Of a stretch of DNA of 64,000 nucleotides, positions 47,470 to 57,709 are shown piece by piece. The stretch lies in the NCBI RefSeq assembly GCF_004027225.2, contig NC_044288.2, forward strand, positions 4,763,719 to 4,827,718. Direction: 5' to 3'. Both the position numbers and the translations under genes were made by a program. This DNA is from Strigops habroptila (taxonomy: Eukaryota; Chordata; Aves; Psittaciformes; Psittacidae). Position 1 is the first letter of the stretch. Every line of letters begins with the position of its first letter. The notes below the pieces were generated by a model that was not told where the DNA came from, searched no databases, and saw only the letters and a program-made list of their open reading frames with translations.

Positions 47470-49935
47470 TGAAATGAGGCTGAAGACAGCACTGGTGCTC
47501 TCAGGAGAAATTCATTATCAGTAAATATAGTTCTGCTTAATCTCCCTGAGAATTCACACAGGCATTTGATTGCTGTCTGAAAGCAGAAGGTCAAACATAC
47601 TCCTGTTTGAACTGTGTTAAATACAAAAAGAACAAAACATTTGATACATGTATCACTAATTCTTGGACACCTCAGTACACTCTTTTCAGTGTATCACTAT
47701 CGACTTCCTCAGCAGAAAAATCAGAGTGAATCTCTGTTAACATTGAATACACTATTACAGTTTTCAAGCACCATAAATTCCAGATGAGTTGTGAGCGTTA
47801 ATTGTGAGATTTTGCATAAGACTAAGAAGTTATCTTTTTCTTTTCTTTTTAATCAGCAAACAAGTTACTGAAATTTATTAATGAGGAACTTTGGATTTCA
47901 CAAACCAGACTTACTATGGGGAAGAAAATGGTAATACCTTCCTATTTTCAGTTACTATGTCAAAAAACATATAAAAGGTTTATCAAACTGTAGAATTACT
48001 CCTTTTCTGTCTGTCTGTTCCCTAAATTCTGACAAGCTTTTAAATTGAAGAATGCTTATAATTGTTTAGAAGGAGCTGTTTATGCTTTTTATGGAGGTAA
48101 CAGAACAAATAAAGGACATTCATCCACTTGCTGCTCCAGGCAAGTTCCATGGAATGCATGGAAAGACAAACAAAATACTGTGTTACCTTTGTAATCGATA
48201 CATCTATGAATGAAATACATTTACTCGAGTGCCTCAGCACTGACAGGCTGCAAGTCCTTGGCGAGGTGGCACATCTGGGATGCAGCAGTGTGTGCCGTGT
48301 GGCTTTTGACTTACTGTACGTGTGCTGGAAAGATAATATGTGAGGTGTAGCATCATGATATTATGGCATCATGAAATTCTTAATGTGCGTTATCATTATG
48401 TGATATAAATATGTGTTATCATTAAGCTTATGAGCCAGCCATGGTTTAGATTGGCCAAAGGCTGTACAGTATTAGGGAAAAAAAGGAGCCAGAAAACCTA
48501 AAAGTCTCTCTTGCTTGCAGCAGCATTAATTTGGCTCTGTCCACATAAGAAATACACATTAATACTACTAAAACTTTGCTGTTTTTCCCCGGCAGCTATT
48601 CTTCTCACCTCTAGTGTTGCTCTACATGTAAACATACAGCCTAGGTAATTCTGCTTACATGGTAAAATTTAACATTGTATAATACACAGCAATTTATTAT
48701 ACAGTGTATATGTATATATGTATAGTGTGATTTAGCTGAGTTAATTCTACTACTGTGGCTTTAATTCTTGCACTTCTCAATGTGTAAGTTTCTGCAGGTG
48801 ATAACTGTGCTAATAATGCATGTTTGGCATTTAATGTCTCTGTAATAAAAAACCTTGTATTAAATGCACTCTGCTCCTGCTGTCTAAATAATAGAGAAGT
48901 AGCATTTAGATGTTCACCTATGGGATATGACATTTGCATTTCTGATGGTTCAAGATGAGATACAAAACAATTTGGTTTTCAAATCAGAGGATTTTTATTC
49001 ACTGTTTTTGTGGACATAGGTCAAACAATCTATTTCATCACAGCACCTTCCCAACAGAAAAGCGTGACTTAATTCCACTGAAAACTGCAGACACTGCAGG
49101 AACAGTGTGCAGAAAACGTCTGAAAGGACCCTAACATTGCAAGATTATTCCATTGGTTCTTTTACTTTCTATTTTTATAACAAACAGATTTGACCAGTCA
49201 GTAAATACCACAGCGTTCCACAAAAACAAACCGGTATAACCGCTTCCATTTTTTGTAACAGGCAGAGGTTAAAGACTTTCTTTTTGATGCAAAATGTTGC
49301 GACATAAAACTTTCAGGAGCCCCTTGGGAAGGCAACTCTGCAGCTGCAGCAACTTTCTACTCTGGACAGTTTTAGTGAGGTCCAGGTACTACCCAAGCCC
49401 CGAGTTAACTGACCTGAAAGCCGAAAGCTGCGATTCCAGGTGGTACTTCACTGCTCGGGGATATGGTGAATGCTCGGACATCCCATCTCCCCGTGGTCTG
49501 GATGACTGCTGCTCTGGTGATGTACATCACAAATGGACTTTGCCATGGTGATAACGGTGTCTGGCTTGATTAACACCATCACCTGGAGAAAGAAGACTTT
49601 GTATAAGCCATACAGTCCTTATCGACTTACCTTAACCTTGGAAGAAGGCTAAAGGACTGATAAAAGGAGGACATCAGCAGCAGAAGATGCTGAAAACAAA
49701 ACAAGGACTAGAAAAGCAGGCAGTCAACAAGCAGTGGTGGTGATTGGGTTAAAGGGTGACCACTGACTCAACTCAGGACCAAAAAAGCTTAACCCCCTGC
49801 ACCTTCACATGCTAATTTACATGGCAAGCAAGCACAATTTACCCAGTGGAAGACAGAGTATTAATTAATGATATATTTGATAACTTCCGACCAGTGAAAA
49901 GCATTTTTTTTATCCTCTGAAACATTCATAACCTG
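47470..49935. other. GJA9-MYCBP intergenic region
   Basis: AT-rich, with short TA-rich runs near 48700-48725 and a local ATAAAT/TTATCATTA repetition near 48360-48425. No exon, RNA gene or classified repeat recognised. Composition turns sharply GC-rich at about 49960, where the MYCBP CpG island begins. Confidence 0.5.
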
Positions 49936-50142
49936 ATGTATGCAAGGCTCAGACGTGCCAGCTTTGCGGAGCTGCCCCTGGCAGGTGATGAACCGCCTCG
50001 GCGCCGTGCCTATCGGCGTGTAACGATCCCTCTTTGGGGACGACACCGGCACCGCGCCCTCACGCCCGGACCCGCCGGGTGCGGCCTGTGCCGGCCCGGA
50101 GGAGGTGCCGCGGGGCCGGGCCGCGGGCGTTGCGGCCGTTCG

Positions 50143-50156
50143 GTCGCTATGGTAAC
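50143..50156 (+). promoter_or_regulatory. RFX X-box in the MYCBP CpG-island promoter
   Basis: GTCGCTATGGTAAC matches the bipartite RFX X-box (GTYNCC/ATRGYAAC), 70 bases before the MYCBP start codon, inside a CpG island running roughly 49960-50700. RFX factors drive cilium genes, and MYCBP orthologues occur in motile cilia, so the site fits the gene. Confidence 0.7.
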
Positions 50157-50225
50157 CGCGGGGAAGCGCCCGGCGCCGTGAAAAGCGCAGGCGCGCAGGG
50201 CGCGCGCAGGCGCGCTGAGGGGTCG

Positions 50226-53200
50226 ATGGCGCATTACAAGGTAGGAGCGGAGCGAGCCTGCGGGGATGGCGCGGCCCGGTCCCGCCGCTCAGCGCGGGGT
50301 AAAGGGACCGGCCGCGGGATGGCACTGGCCCGGCCCTCCGCGTCCCCTTCCGCCGCGGTGAGGGGGGAGCCGGGCCGGCCACAACGAGCCGCCTCCGTTA
50401 GCTGAGGTGCGGGGGGAAACGCCGCCGCTCTGACCGTGTGGGCGTCCTCCCTCAGGCCGAGGACTCCAAGCGGGAGCAGTTCCGCCGGTACCTGGAGAAG
50501 GCGGGGGTGCTGGACGCGCTCACCAAGGGTAAGTCTCTGCGGCCCGCGCCGGCCAGTTCCGCTCCCCGCCGCGGTGAGGGCCGCCCTCGGGCTCTCCCCC
50601 CGCTCCCGTCGCGGTTTCCCCTCGCTGGGTCCGGCCCTGGGGAGCGAGGCCCTTGTTGGGTGCGGAGGTTCGTGGTGTGCGGGTCGGTCCGTTGATAGGA
50701 GCCGCATGTGGAACGGGAGAGGTGTGAGGAAGGGGAAGGCGGCTCCTTACCTCTTACGGGGTGTGTTGGAGACCTCTTGTCCAGCCGAAGTGCTCTTCTC
50801 TGCTCGCTTTTGGGCACAGCTGTGTTGTTTGGAGGCTGTTATTCAGCCAGACAACTCCAGACAAAGTAAATTCTTGAGGTGAAATAACAGCAAATGTGCT
50901 CTTAAAACCACTTTGTTTAACAAGATCCATCCCTGACTAGAGCTTAGTGCTTCTCCTGAAACTACTGAACCTGTGAGAGTGACCCTACAGCACAATGGGG
51001 AAATGATGGTGCCAAACTTGATGCCTATTTTGGCTTTCTCTATGGCTTAGTGTCTTTTAAATCCTTCTGAAGCCTTTTTGAGAGCCTTCCAATAGTATGC
51101 GGAGAAAAGTCTGTTAATATTCTTTGCTTGGAAAGCATGCTATTTAAAGAGGGAGCAGCAGATTTAGGATGTTAAGTGAATAAGTGCCATACTAAGACTC
51201 TTGATCTGGCCTGTGGGTACCATTTGATTTCTCTTATCACAATACCGAGCATCCTGTGGGATGGCAAAATGAGGTCTGCCAAGCAGCAGGGCATCCTAAT
51301 CTTGTTTTTCACAGAAGTGGTTGGCTTAAAACCAATTTGGCTGAGCAGTTTGGACATCTGAAACTGGGAGAAGGGCATCTAAGTATTGATGAAAGCAGAT
51401 GTTTTCTATAGCCACACATGTGCCCCTGTGGGGAGGAGGGAGTGGTTAAGCGTGGGGACTTTGAGTATTTGGAAATACTCAGAAGATTCAAAGATACATA
51501 AAAGTTCAGAACTTGGACTGAGTTTTCCAGATGTGGAGTTGCTGTCTGGCTCTGTCGGTTTTAGTCAAGCTGTTAGGGTTCTACTGCTTGTGTCTGACCC
51601 CCATCCGTAAAGATTCAATGTCACAAGCATCAAGAGCAGCCAGTTAGTTTTGTAACTGTAGGTGTTCAATGGAGGTTTGCTTTTATGCTGGAAGATGTGG
51701 AAGTGCTGACGATGTCCCGTGGTTCAAAGCTGAAGTGGAAGTAATGGTTTATGAAGGGAGAGTCCCAAAACATTTAAAGACTTAAAACTGCTGATGAAAG
51801 CCAACACTATGGTTGTGTGGACTATATAAACATTGTCCAGGCTGTTTTATGCTAGAATAGCCAAAGACTGGGGTCAGGGGATCAATACATCTTCTGTCCT
51901 GCTGTCACTGGGTGGGATGCTCTGTTCCCTCCTATACAGCAGATCTATTTATATCAAAGTATATAGGTGAAAATCTTGCTACTTAGGACAACGTGCTGTG
52001 AATGTGGCATTGCAGCTCGTGTGCCTTCTGACTGCTGGGACGTGGCTTAAAAACTTAGAATTGCATGGAGTTGTTGCAATTGTTGAATATTTTCTATTTG
52101 CAGTGTTGGTAGCCTTATATGAAGAGCCAGAGAAACCAAATAGTGCACTGGAGTATCCTTTTTCTCTTCTGCTAACTGTTCATAGAGACTTCAGACCGAA
52201 CAGCGGTACCGCTTCTGACCCATAGGTGAGCTGGAGAGGCTCCTTCAGAGACTTACATGGGGAACGTGGCTTTTCTGGCTGCATTTTGGCTGCTAACTGC
52301 ATTCTTCCAAGCGAACAGGAAGCCTGACAGGATGCGAGAGAAGTGTGTCTATCAGTGTGCCAGCAACTATAAAGATAAGTTAGAGACCTGTTGTGGTTTA
52401 AACCCAGCCAGTAACTCGGAACCACGCAGCCGCTTGCTCATTCCCCCCACTTCTCCCCCCCCAGCTCCCGGAGGGATGGGGAGGAGAATCGACAGAATGT
52501 AACTCCCATGGGTTGAGATAAGAGCAGTCCAGTAAATAAGGTATAATACAAAACCCCTAATGCTACCACCAATGATAATAACGATAAGGGAAATAACAAG
52601 GGGAGAGAATATAAAACTAAAAGGGGAAAAGGAAAAGAAAACAATGAACACAAGTGATGCACAATACAATTGCTCAGCACCCACTGGCTGATACCCAGCC
52701 TGACCCGAGCAGTGATCTGGGCCTTCTGGGTAACTCCCCCCAGTTTCTATCCTGGGCATGACGTGCCATGGTATGGAATACCCCTTTGGCTAGTTTGGGT
52801 CAGATGTCCTGTCTCTGCTTCCTGTGCTCCTCCTCACTGGCAGAGCATGAGACTGAAAAGTCCTTGATTGGAGTAAACATCACTTAGGAACAACTAAAAC
52901 CATCGGTGTGTTATCAGCGTTGTTCTCAGACTAAAGTCAAAACCACAGCACTGCACCAGCTACTAAGAAGGAGAAAAATAACAGCTACAGCTGAACCCAG
53001 GACAAGACCATTACAGGATGCCTTAGACCTGCAGCATTAGATTTGAGTAATCACAGGGCCTGTGGTTTCTGAAGTTGGCTGCTGCTTTGTTTTTTAATTA
53101 ATGCAAGAGGGGGGAAAAAATAACATCTTTGGTTTCTTGCTGGTTTTAAGCAGCTGCCCTGTTTGGCTATTGCTTCTGGTTTTTGGTATCCCTTTTAACT

Positions 53201-55860
53201 CTTCAAAACGTCTCCATTTCAGAGAGGAAAAGAAGAGGCCGGTGCAGTAAAACATGAGAATTTGTCCTGTGTATGCTGATGTCTTGTTTTCTTTTTCTTT
53301 TCTTTAAGGAATAACACTAATGAACTTGACAAACTTTCTTATTTTTGCAACTTCATCCTGGAGGATGAAAACCACTGGAGTAACTTTCAGCGTTTTAATG
53401 CAATTTTGCTCATGGGTATTGCAGCACTAACTTCATAAGTATGAAAATTAAAATGTGGTTATGTTATTTAACTGAAGAAATACTTAACGTCTAAATATCA
53501 GCTTTCTGAAGCATCATCTGGGAGCTTTAGCTCCTGAGAATCCAGAAATAGAGGCACTTCGCTTGGAAGTGGCAGAGATGAAAGAGAAATACGAAGCTGT
53601 GTTGGAAGAAAATAAAAACCTGAAAGCCAAGGTACAAATCTACTTGGTGTCCCTCAGTAGTTCCACATCCCACCACAAGAAGAGTACTTTAATACTTCTA
53701 CTGTCCTGCTTCTATTAGAGTAACTGATGAGTGTTGTTGCATTGTGTAGGCTGAGGAATGTTGATAAATTCATTGTAGTAAAGATTATTTTTTTATGGGA
53801 TACTTCTTGTATTCTCTAACATGGAACAGTATTGCAAAACCAGGGATTTTATTACTTGGTGGAAGTGTGTATTAAGGCTAATCCCATGTGTTTGTTCAGT
53901 CCTTTGTGGATGTGTTTAAGTCGTGGAAGCATGAGCTACATAATATCAGACAAGTGTTTTGAGAAAGAACCTAATTTATCTATCATAAAGGCTTTCAAAA
54001 GGCAAACCGAAGGAGGAATATTCCATGATGGTTTGTGTGGCCTGGCACAGACTTGCACGTGGCAGGATGTCACCGGTGGAGGCACTTGTATCCACGTGGA
54101 ACACTCACTTCCACCTTTCAGCTGAACCAACCTGCTGTTCCTCTGGCTGCAACTACGCTGGCTCTCAAGTGTTAACTAAGGCAGAGCCCTCCTGTAATGG
54201 GTCTCCAGGCTGGCTGGAAAGGCTCTGAGGTGTGAACAGCTTCCCCTTAGGAGAGGGCACTGCCTGTAAACCCAACAACACTGAAGGAGAACCTTAAGCT
54301 AGTAGCTTATGTGCTGCAACAGGTTTCCATGCGTTTGTTGGCAGAGGATGGCTCTTACATGTAAACAGCCCTATGTTTAGGGACCTTAGCTGTGGGAGAA
54401 GGGAATGTTGGGCATTACCTCTTTGTATTTCTCATCTGGAGTGCCCTCTTGCCGTCTCTGTGTAATTCTCCTCCTCTTACCCACTGTGAGTCCTTACAGC
54501 CACATTTGTTGTTTCTTGCTAGGAAATATGGCAAAGAGCAGAGTTTTAGGGGGAGTAGCAATAGACCAGCAGTTCACTTGGTGTAGCTGACTTAAAGCAA
54601 CCCATAGTAAGTAGTCACATGAAAGCAGAGTAACCTGGGTGGTTGTTTAAAGAAATCTTTTAACAAAGTCAAAACTTGCTCCAGGAAAGTCTCTTTCCAT
54701 AACCATGGGTTTACTTGTGCTTTCACCTTCTTCAGCCTTCAAATGATAACTCTTATTGCATGTGTTCTCCAGTATTTGTGTTTGGTTTTCCCTTTCTTTC
54801 CCCTACCATCTTCTGCCTGCCATTGTGACATACTGTAGAAGTTCCCAGGGACAGAACACGGGGAGAACACTACTGCTTAGCAGTCCTCTAGCACAAAATG
54901 TGTGCCTTTAACTGTGCATTTAGAGGTAATTTGAATTGTGTCCAAATAGGTGGTGGTGGTCTGTGCAGATCTGTGCTTTTCCTTACATTTATTGGTCAGA
55001 ATGTCAGGTATTCAGATGGGGTGGGGGCAGGAAGTCAATAGTTAGGCCCTTTGTGGAAAGGAAAACTGACTTTGGATTGTGCACTGGCCATCTTCTGTGG
55101 TTAAATCTACAAGAATGCTGTGTTATCAGTTCTTGTTGGGGGCAGAGGCATTGCTGTAAGAGTTGCCATGAGGAACATGGGGGTATTTGAATTTTTATGT
55201 ACTCTGTTTAATTTTACCTACTCCACAATTTGCAGGAGAGGGGAAGAATCTCCATTGAGGAAACTGGACTGAGATTCAGTCCTAATGCTTGAACTGGTTA
55301 ATCTTTAGTGTAACTGAGGTCAAGTAAACACCTTCATCTATTTCTTTGGGAATAACTTCACAAGTAAAGGTGATAGTTCCCTGGGCATAGTCTCCAGAGA
55401 GCACAGTGAAAGCTGGAATGATGACAGGAAATGTTAGTTTGGTTCTGCTGCTATAAGTGAGTGTTTCAGTGAAATCAAAGCTTATAGGGCACTGATCATC
55501 ATCAGCTGCTATTTGAGATGAAAAGTACTTAATGAGACCTAGAATGAGGAAGGGAGAGGAATGAAGAACAAGACCTAAATGCTTGAAAGTGTATTTAAAC
55601 CCCCCTTGCTACAACTTCATGGCTATACAATGTGGCAGGCTGATGTTTTGAGGGACGGGATACTGTGTTGCCTGACTTGTATAAATGTCAGAGGTGGATT
55701 AAAATGTCCCAAGTAAATGGAGCGCTTCCAGAGCAGATGTATTCCTACCTTTCTGAATGTGGAAAGTGTCTCTGAAATGTTGCAGCTAACTAAACTCCTC
55801 TCTTTAAATCCACAGCTGGCTCAGTATGAACCACCTGAAGAAGAGATGCCTGGTGAATAG
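50226..55860 (+). CDS. MYCBP: c-Myc-binding protein (MYCBP/AMY-1), complete, five exons, 103 residues
   Basis: Small coiled-coil adaptor described as a MYC and AKAP partner; its Chlamydomonas relative FAP174 is axonemal. Exons: 50226-50240 (MAHYK), 50456-50528, 52104-52152, 53502-53631 and 55816-55860. Junctions join in frame: AEDSKREQFRRYLEKAGVLD, then VLVALYEEPEKPNSALD, FLKHHLGALAPENPEIEALR, a C-terminal coiled coil (VAEMKEKYEAVLEENKNLKA), and a last exon LAQYEPPEEEMPGE. Length equals human (103) and only the final residues differ. Intron 3 (52153-53501) has U12-type splice signals: the donor is GTATCCTTT directly after the first two bases of an Asp codon. It contains a solo LTR. The intron between 53631 and 55816 shows nothing recognised. 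An X-box lies in the promoter. Confidence 0.96.
52153..53501 (+). other. U12-type (minor spliceosome) intron of MYCBP
   Basis: The donor reads GTATCCTTTT, a full match to the U12 GT-subtype donor consensus RTATCCTTT. The acceptor is AG at 53500-53501. TACTTAAC at 53481-53488 resembles the U12 branch site TTCCTTAAC, with its branch adenosine about 14 bases before the acceptor, the expected distance. Only this donor/acceptor pair joins the exons as Asp-Phe-Leu-Lys, as in human MYCBP. No long pyrimidine tract lies before the acceptor, which also fits U12 introns. Confidence 0.85.
52389..53004 (-). mobile_element. Solo LTR of an endogenous retrovirus, ERVL-like avian family
   Basis: 616-base LTR lying in minus orientation in MYCBP intron 3. 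The sense strand begins TGTCCTGGGTTCAGCTG and ends CAACA, so it has the usual TG...CA ends. It is flanked by the 5-base duplication AGACC (52384-52388 and 53005-53009), a length typical of ERVL-type integration. The family resembles an LTR widespread in neoavian birds, recognised from memory. No internal retroviral sequence is present, so it arose by LTR-LTR recombination. It is a fossil of moderate age: still full length, with visible divergence from the remembered family sequence. Confidence 0.88.
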
Positions 55861-55889
55861 CAGTAGTTCCTCCTTTAATACCTTGACTT

Positions 55890-55895
55890 AATAAA
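55890..55895 (+). terminator. Poly(A) signal AATAAA of MYCBP
   Basis: It lies 30 bases past the MYCBP stop, giving a very short 3' UTR. A T-run and (GT)n tract start about 25 bases downstream, in the place of a GU-rich downstream element. Confidence 0.85.
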
Positions 55896-55925
55896 GGGCT
55901 TCCTGAGAACTGTAGTCTTTTTTTT

Positions 55926-55946
55926 GTGTGTGTGTGTGTGTGTGTG
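55926..55946. repeat. (GT)n microsatellite
   Basis: About 10.5 GT units, preceded by a T-run, immediately downstream of the MYCBP poly(A) signal. Confidence 0.95.
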
Positions 55947-57530
55947 AACTCTGCATGTCTACTTTGTTACCTCATCATCTTAAAGAAAAGGTGCACTATT
56001 GTGAGTGTGCAGCTGCAGCAGCAGATGAGTTGAAGCAAACTGGCCAACTTTCTTGCTTCTGTGCTTCAGGAAGGGTGAGAGTTGTGATGAATGTGTAGGT
56101 AACTGAGCCTGCCAGCTTTGTGTAAACTCTGCTTCGTGGTCAATGGCTCTGCTAAAGTGCTGATCTCTCTCTTTGGTTTTCTTTTAACTGGAGGGGATGA
56201 CATGACACAGATGGACCAGCTGTGAACTAAAGCAGGACCTCCAAGGTACGTTCCAAGTTGGTGCTCAGCACTGAGGGTGGGCTTCTGCTGAAGCTGATAG
56301 AGTGACTAACTACTCAGAGGGGCATGAAAGGAGTGAGTGGAGTTGTGCTAAGTGGTGGATATAGCACAGCGTTGGAGGTGCAGTACCTGCTGAACTTGCA
56401 CTTGAATTTGCATGAGGTGTACGTGTCTCCATGCAGTTCATGTCTCTAACCCTGGGGATTTGATCCAGATCCACCTGGACGGTTCTGAACAGAATAAAAC
56501 CTTGTTACTCGTAATGGATGTCCTGTGTAATTAGTGGCACATGTTAAATACAACGTGGGGAGTTCTGTTTTCAGATTCATCTAATGTGGAAAAGAAAATC
56601 AAAATGTACCTTTTGAAGAGCTGCATTTGTCTCCTATCCTAAAACTAGACTTTAAAGGCAACTGATGGCAGGAAAAATCCAGGGGAGGGGGAAGTGCAGT
56701 AGCTGTCTTGTGTATCAGATCTACTGGCTGTTAGCTTTAACTTCTTTGTTTCTAGGATGGGTTTTGCAGCTTGTCCTCCAGGTGTGTGTGATGGATCAGA
56801 ACTCTTGCTGAAGGCAATGTAGGAACTGAAATCAAGGGCTAACAAATGTAATAGGTGTTTACCTTCCTACTGCAGCTATTATTGATTTAGAGACCGGAAG
56901 AGAGCTAAAGGAGGGGAAAATACTGTATGAAATCTGTAAGACAACACCCAAACCCCTGCCCTGAACAAACAGGAAAAAACAACCCCCCCTTCTGCAGCAA
57001 ATGAGAGAAGAAAGCTCAGTGTAAGTTAGGACATACAATAAGTTGTAGCTTGTGGAAAGAGGGAGAGGATGATGCTGTCAAATGCTTTGTGCAGCTGCAT
57101 GGGTGCTGTGGGTAACACGACTGGAGGAAGACAAACACTGCATGGGGCAAGTCCTGCCAAAGCAGCAGGCAGGTAAGGTGTGGAGGTGAGGCTGCCCTGG
57201 GGTGGCAGAGCCTCCTTTGAGGGCTGTGGTGCATGTTTACCCTGTCCATAACTGCATTTGCCTCCCCCTGGAAGCAGCTGGGTGTCTTGTGAGCCTTAAA
57301 GCAGGACTGGAATGACTTAACAAATACTTGTTACAGCCTCAGTCCCGCTGCCTGCTCGTGCAGATGGTGCCTCTGGAGAGTTAATGACTGTTTAATGACC
57401 ATGGAGCCCCTTGTTCCAGGGAGGGGGGTGCCCCTGCAGCAGCCCCTCAGCCCGCCCCCTGGGAGGAGCCCTCCCGCCCCGCAGGGGGCGCCAGGGCCCG
57501 CCCTCCCCGCTCGAGCCCCGCCCCTGCCGC

Positions 57531-57638
57531 TCACGTGCGGCCGCGCCGTCAGGTGACTCGGGTCGTCTGACCGGAGCCATCCTAACCTTGCTGCTTCGTC
57601 GAACCAATCAGCGGCGCGGACGGTCGGGGCCAGCCAAT
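57531..57638 (+). promoter_or_regulatory. RRAGC promoter: TFEB-type E-box and paired CCAAT boxes
   Basis: TCACGTG at 57531-57537 is the core of a CLEAR/TFEB E-box. CCAAT boxes lie at 57604-57608 and 57634-57638, 30 bases apart, an NF-Y-type spacing, with the second 72 bases before the RRAGC ATG. The region is a CpG island, about 57400-58080. No TATA box is visible. Confidence 0.7.
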
Positions 57639-57709
57639 CCGCGGTGAGCTGTGCGGTGCCGGGGTGGGTTGGCGGCGCAGAGGCGGCGCTGGGCCGGGCG
57701 CTGGCGGAC

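Larger units (their letters stand above)
55861..57390. other. MYCBP 3' UTR and MYCBP-RRAGC intergenic region
   Basis: Starts with the MYCBP 3' UTR, whose poly(A) signal is at 55890-55895. A second AATAAA at 56493-56498 could serve a longer transcript. Otherwise no exon or classified repeat seen; the right end becomes GC-rich and leads into the RRAGC promoter. Confidence 0.5.

Noticed and set aside
49300-49860. Possible second old LTR upstream of MYCBP
   Set aside because: Some composition resembles retroviral leader DNA, but I found no paired TG...CA ends or target duplication, so it is left unclassified.
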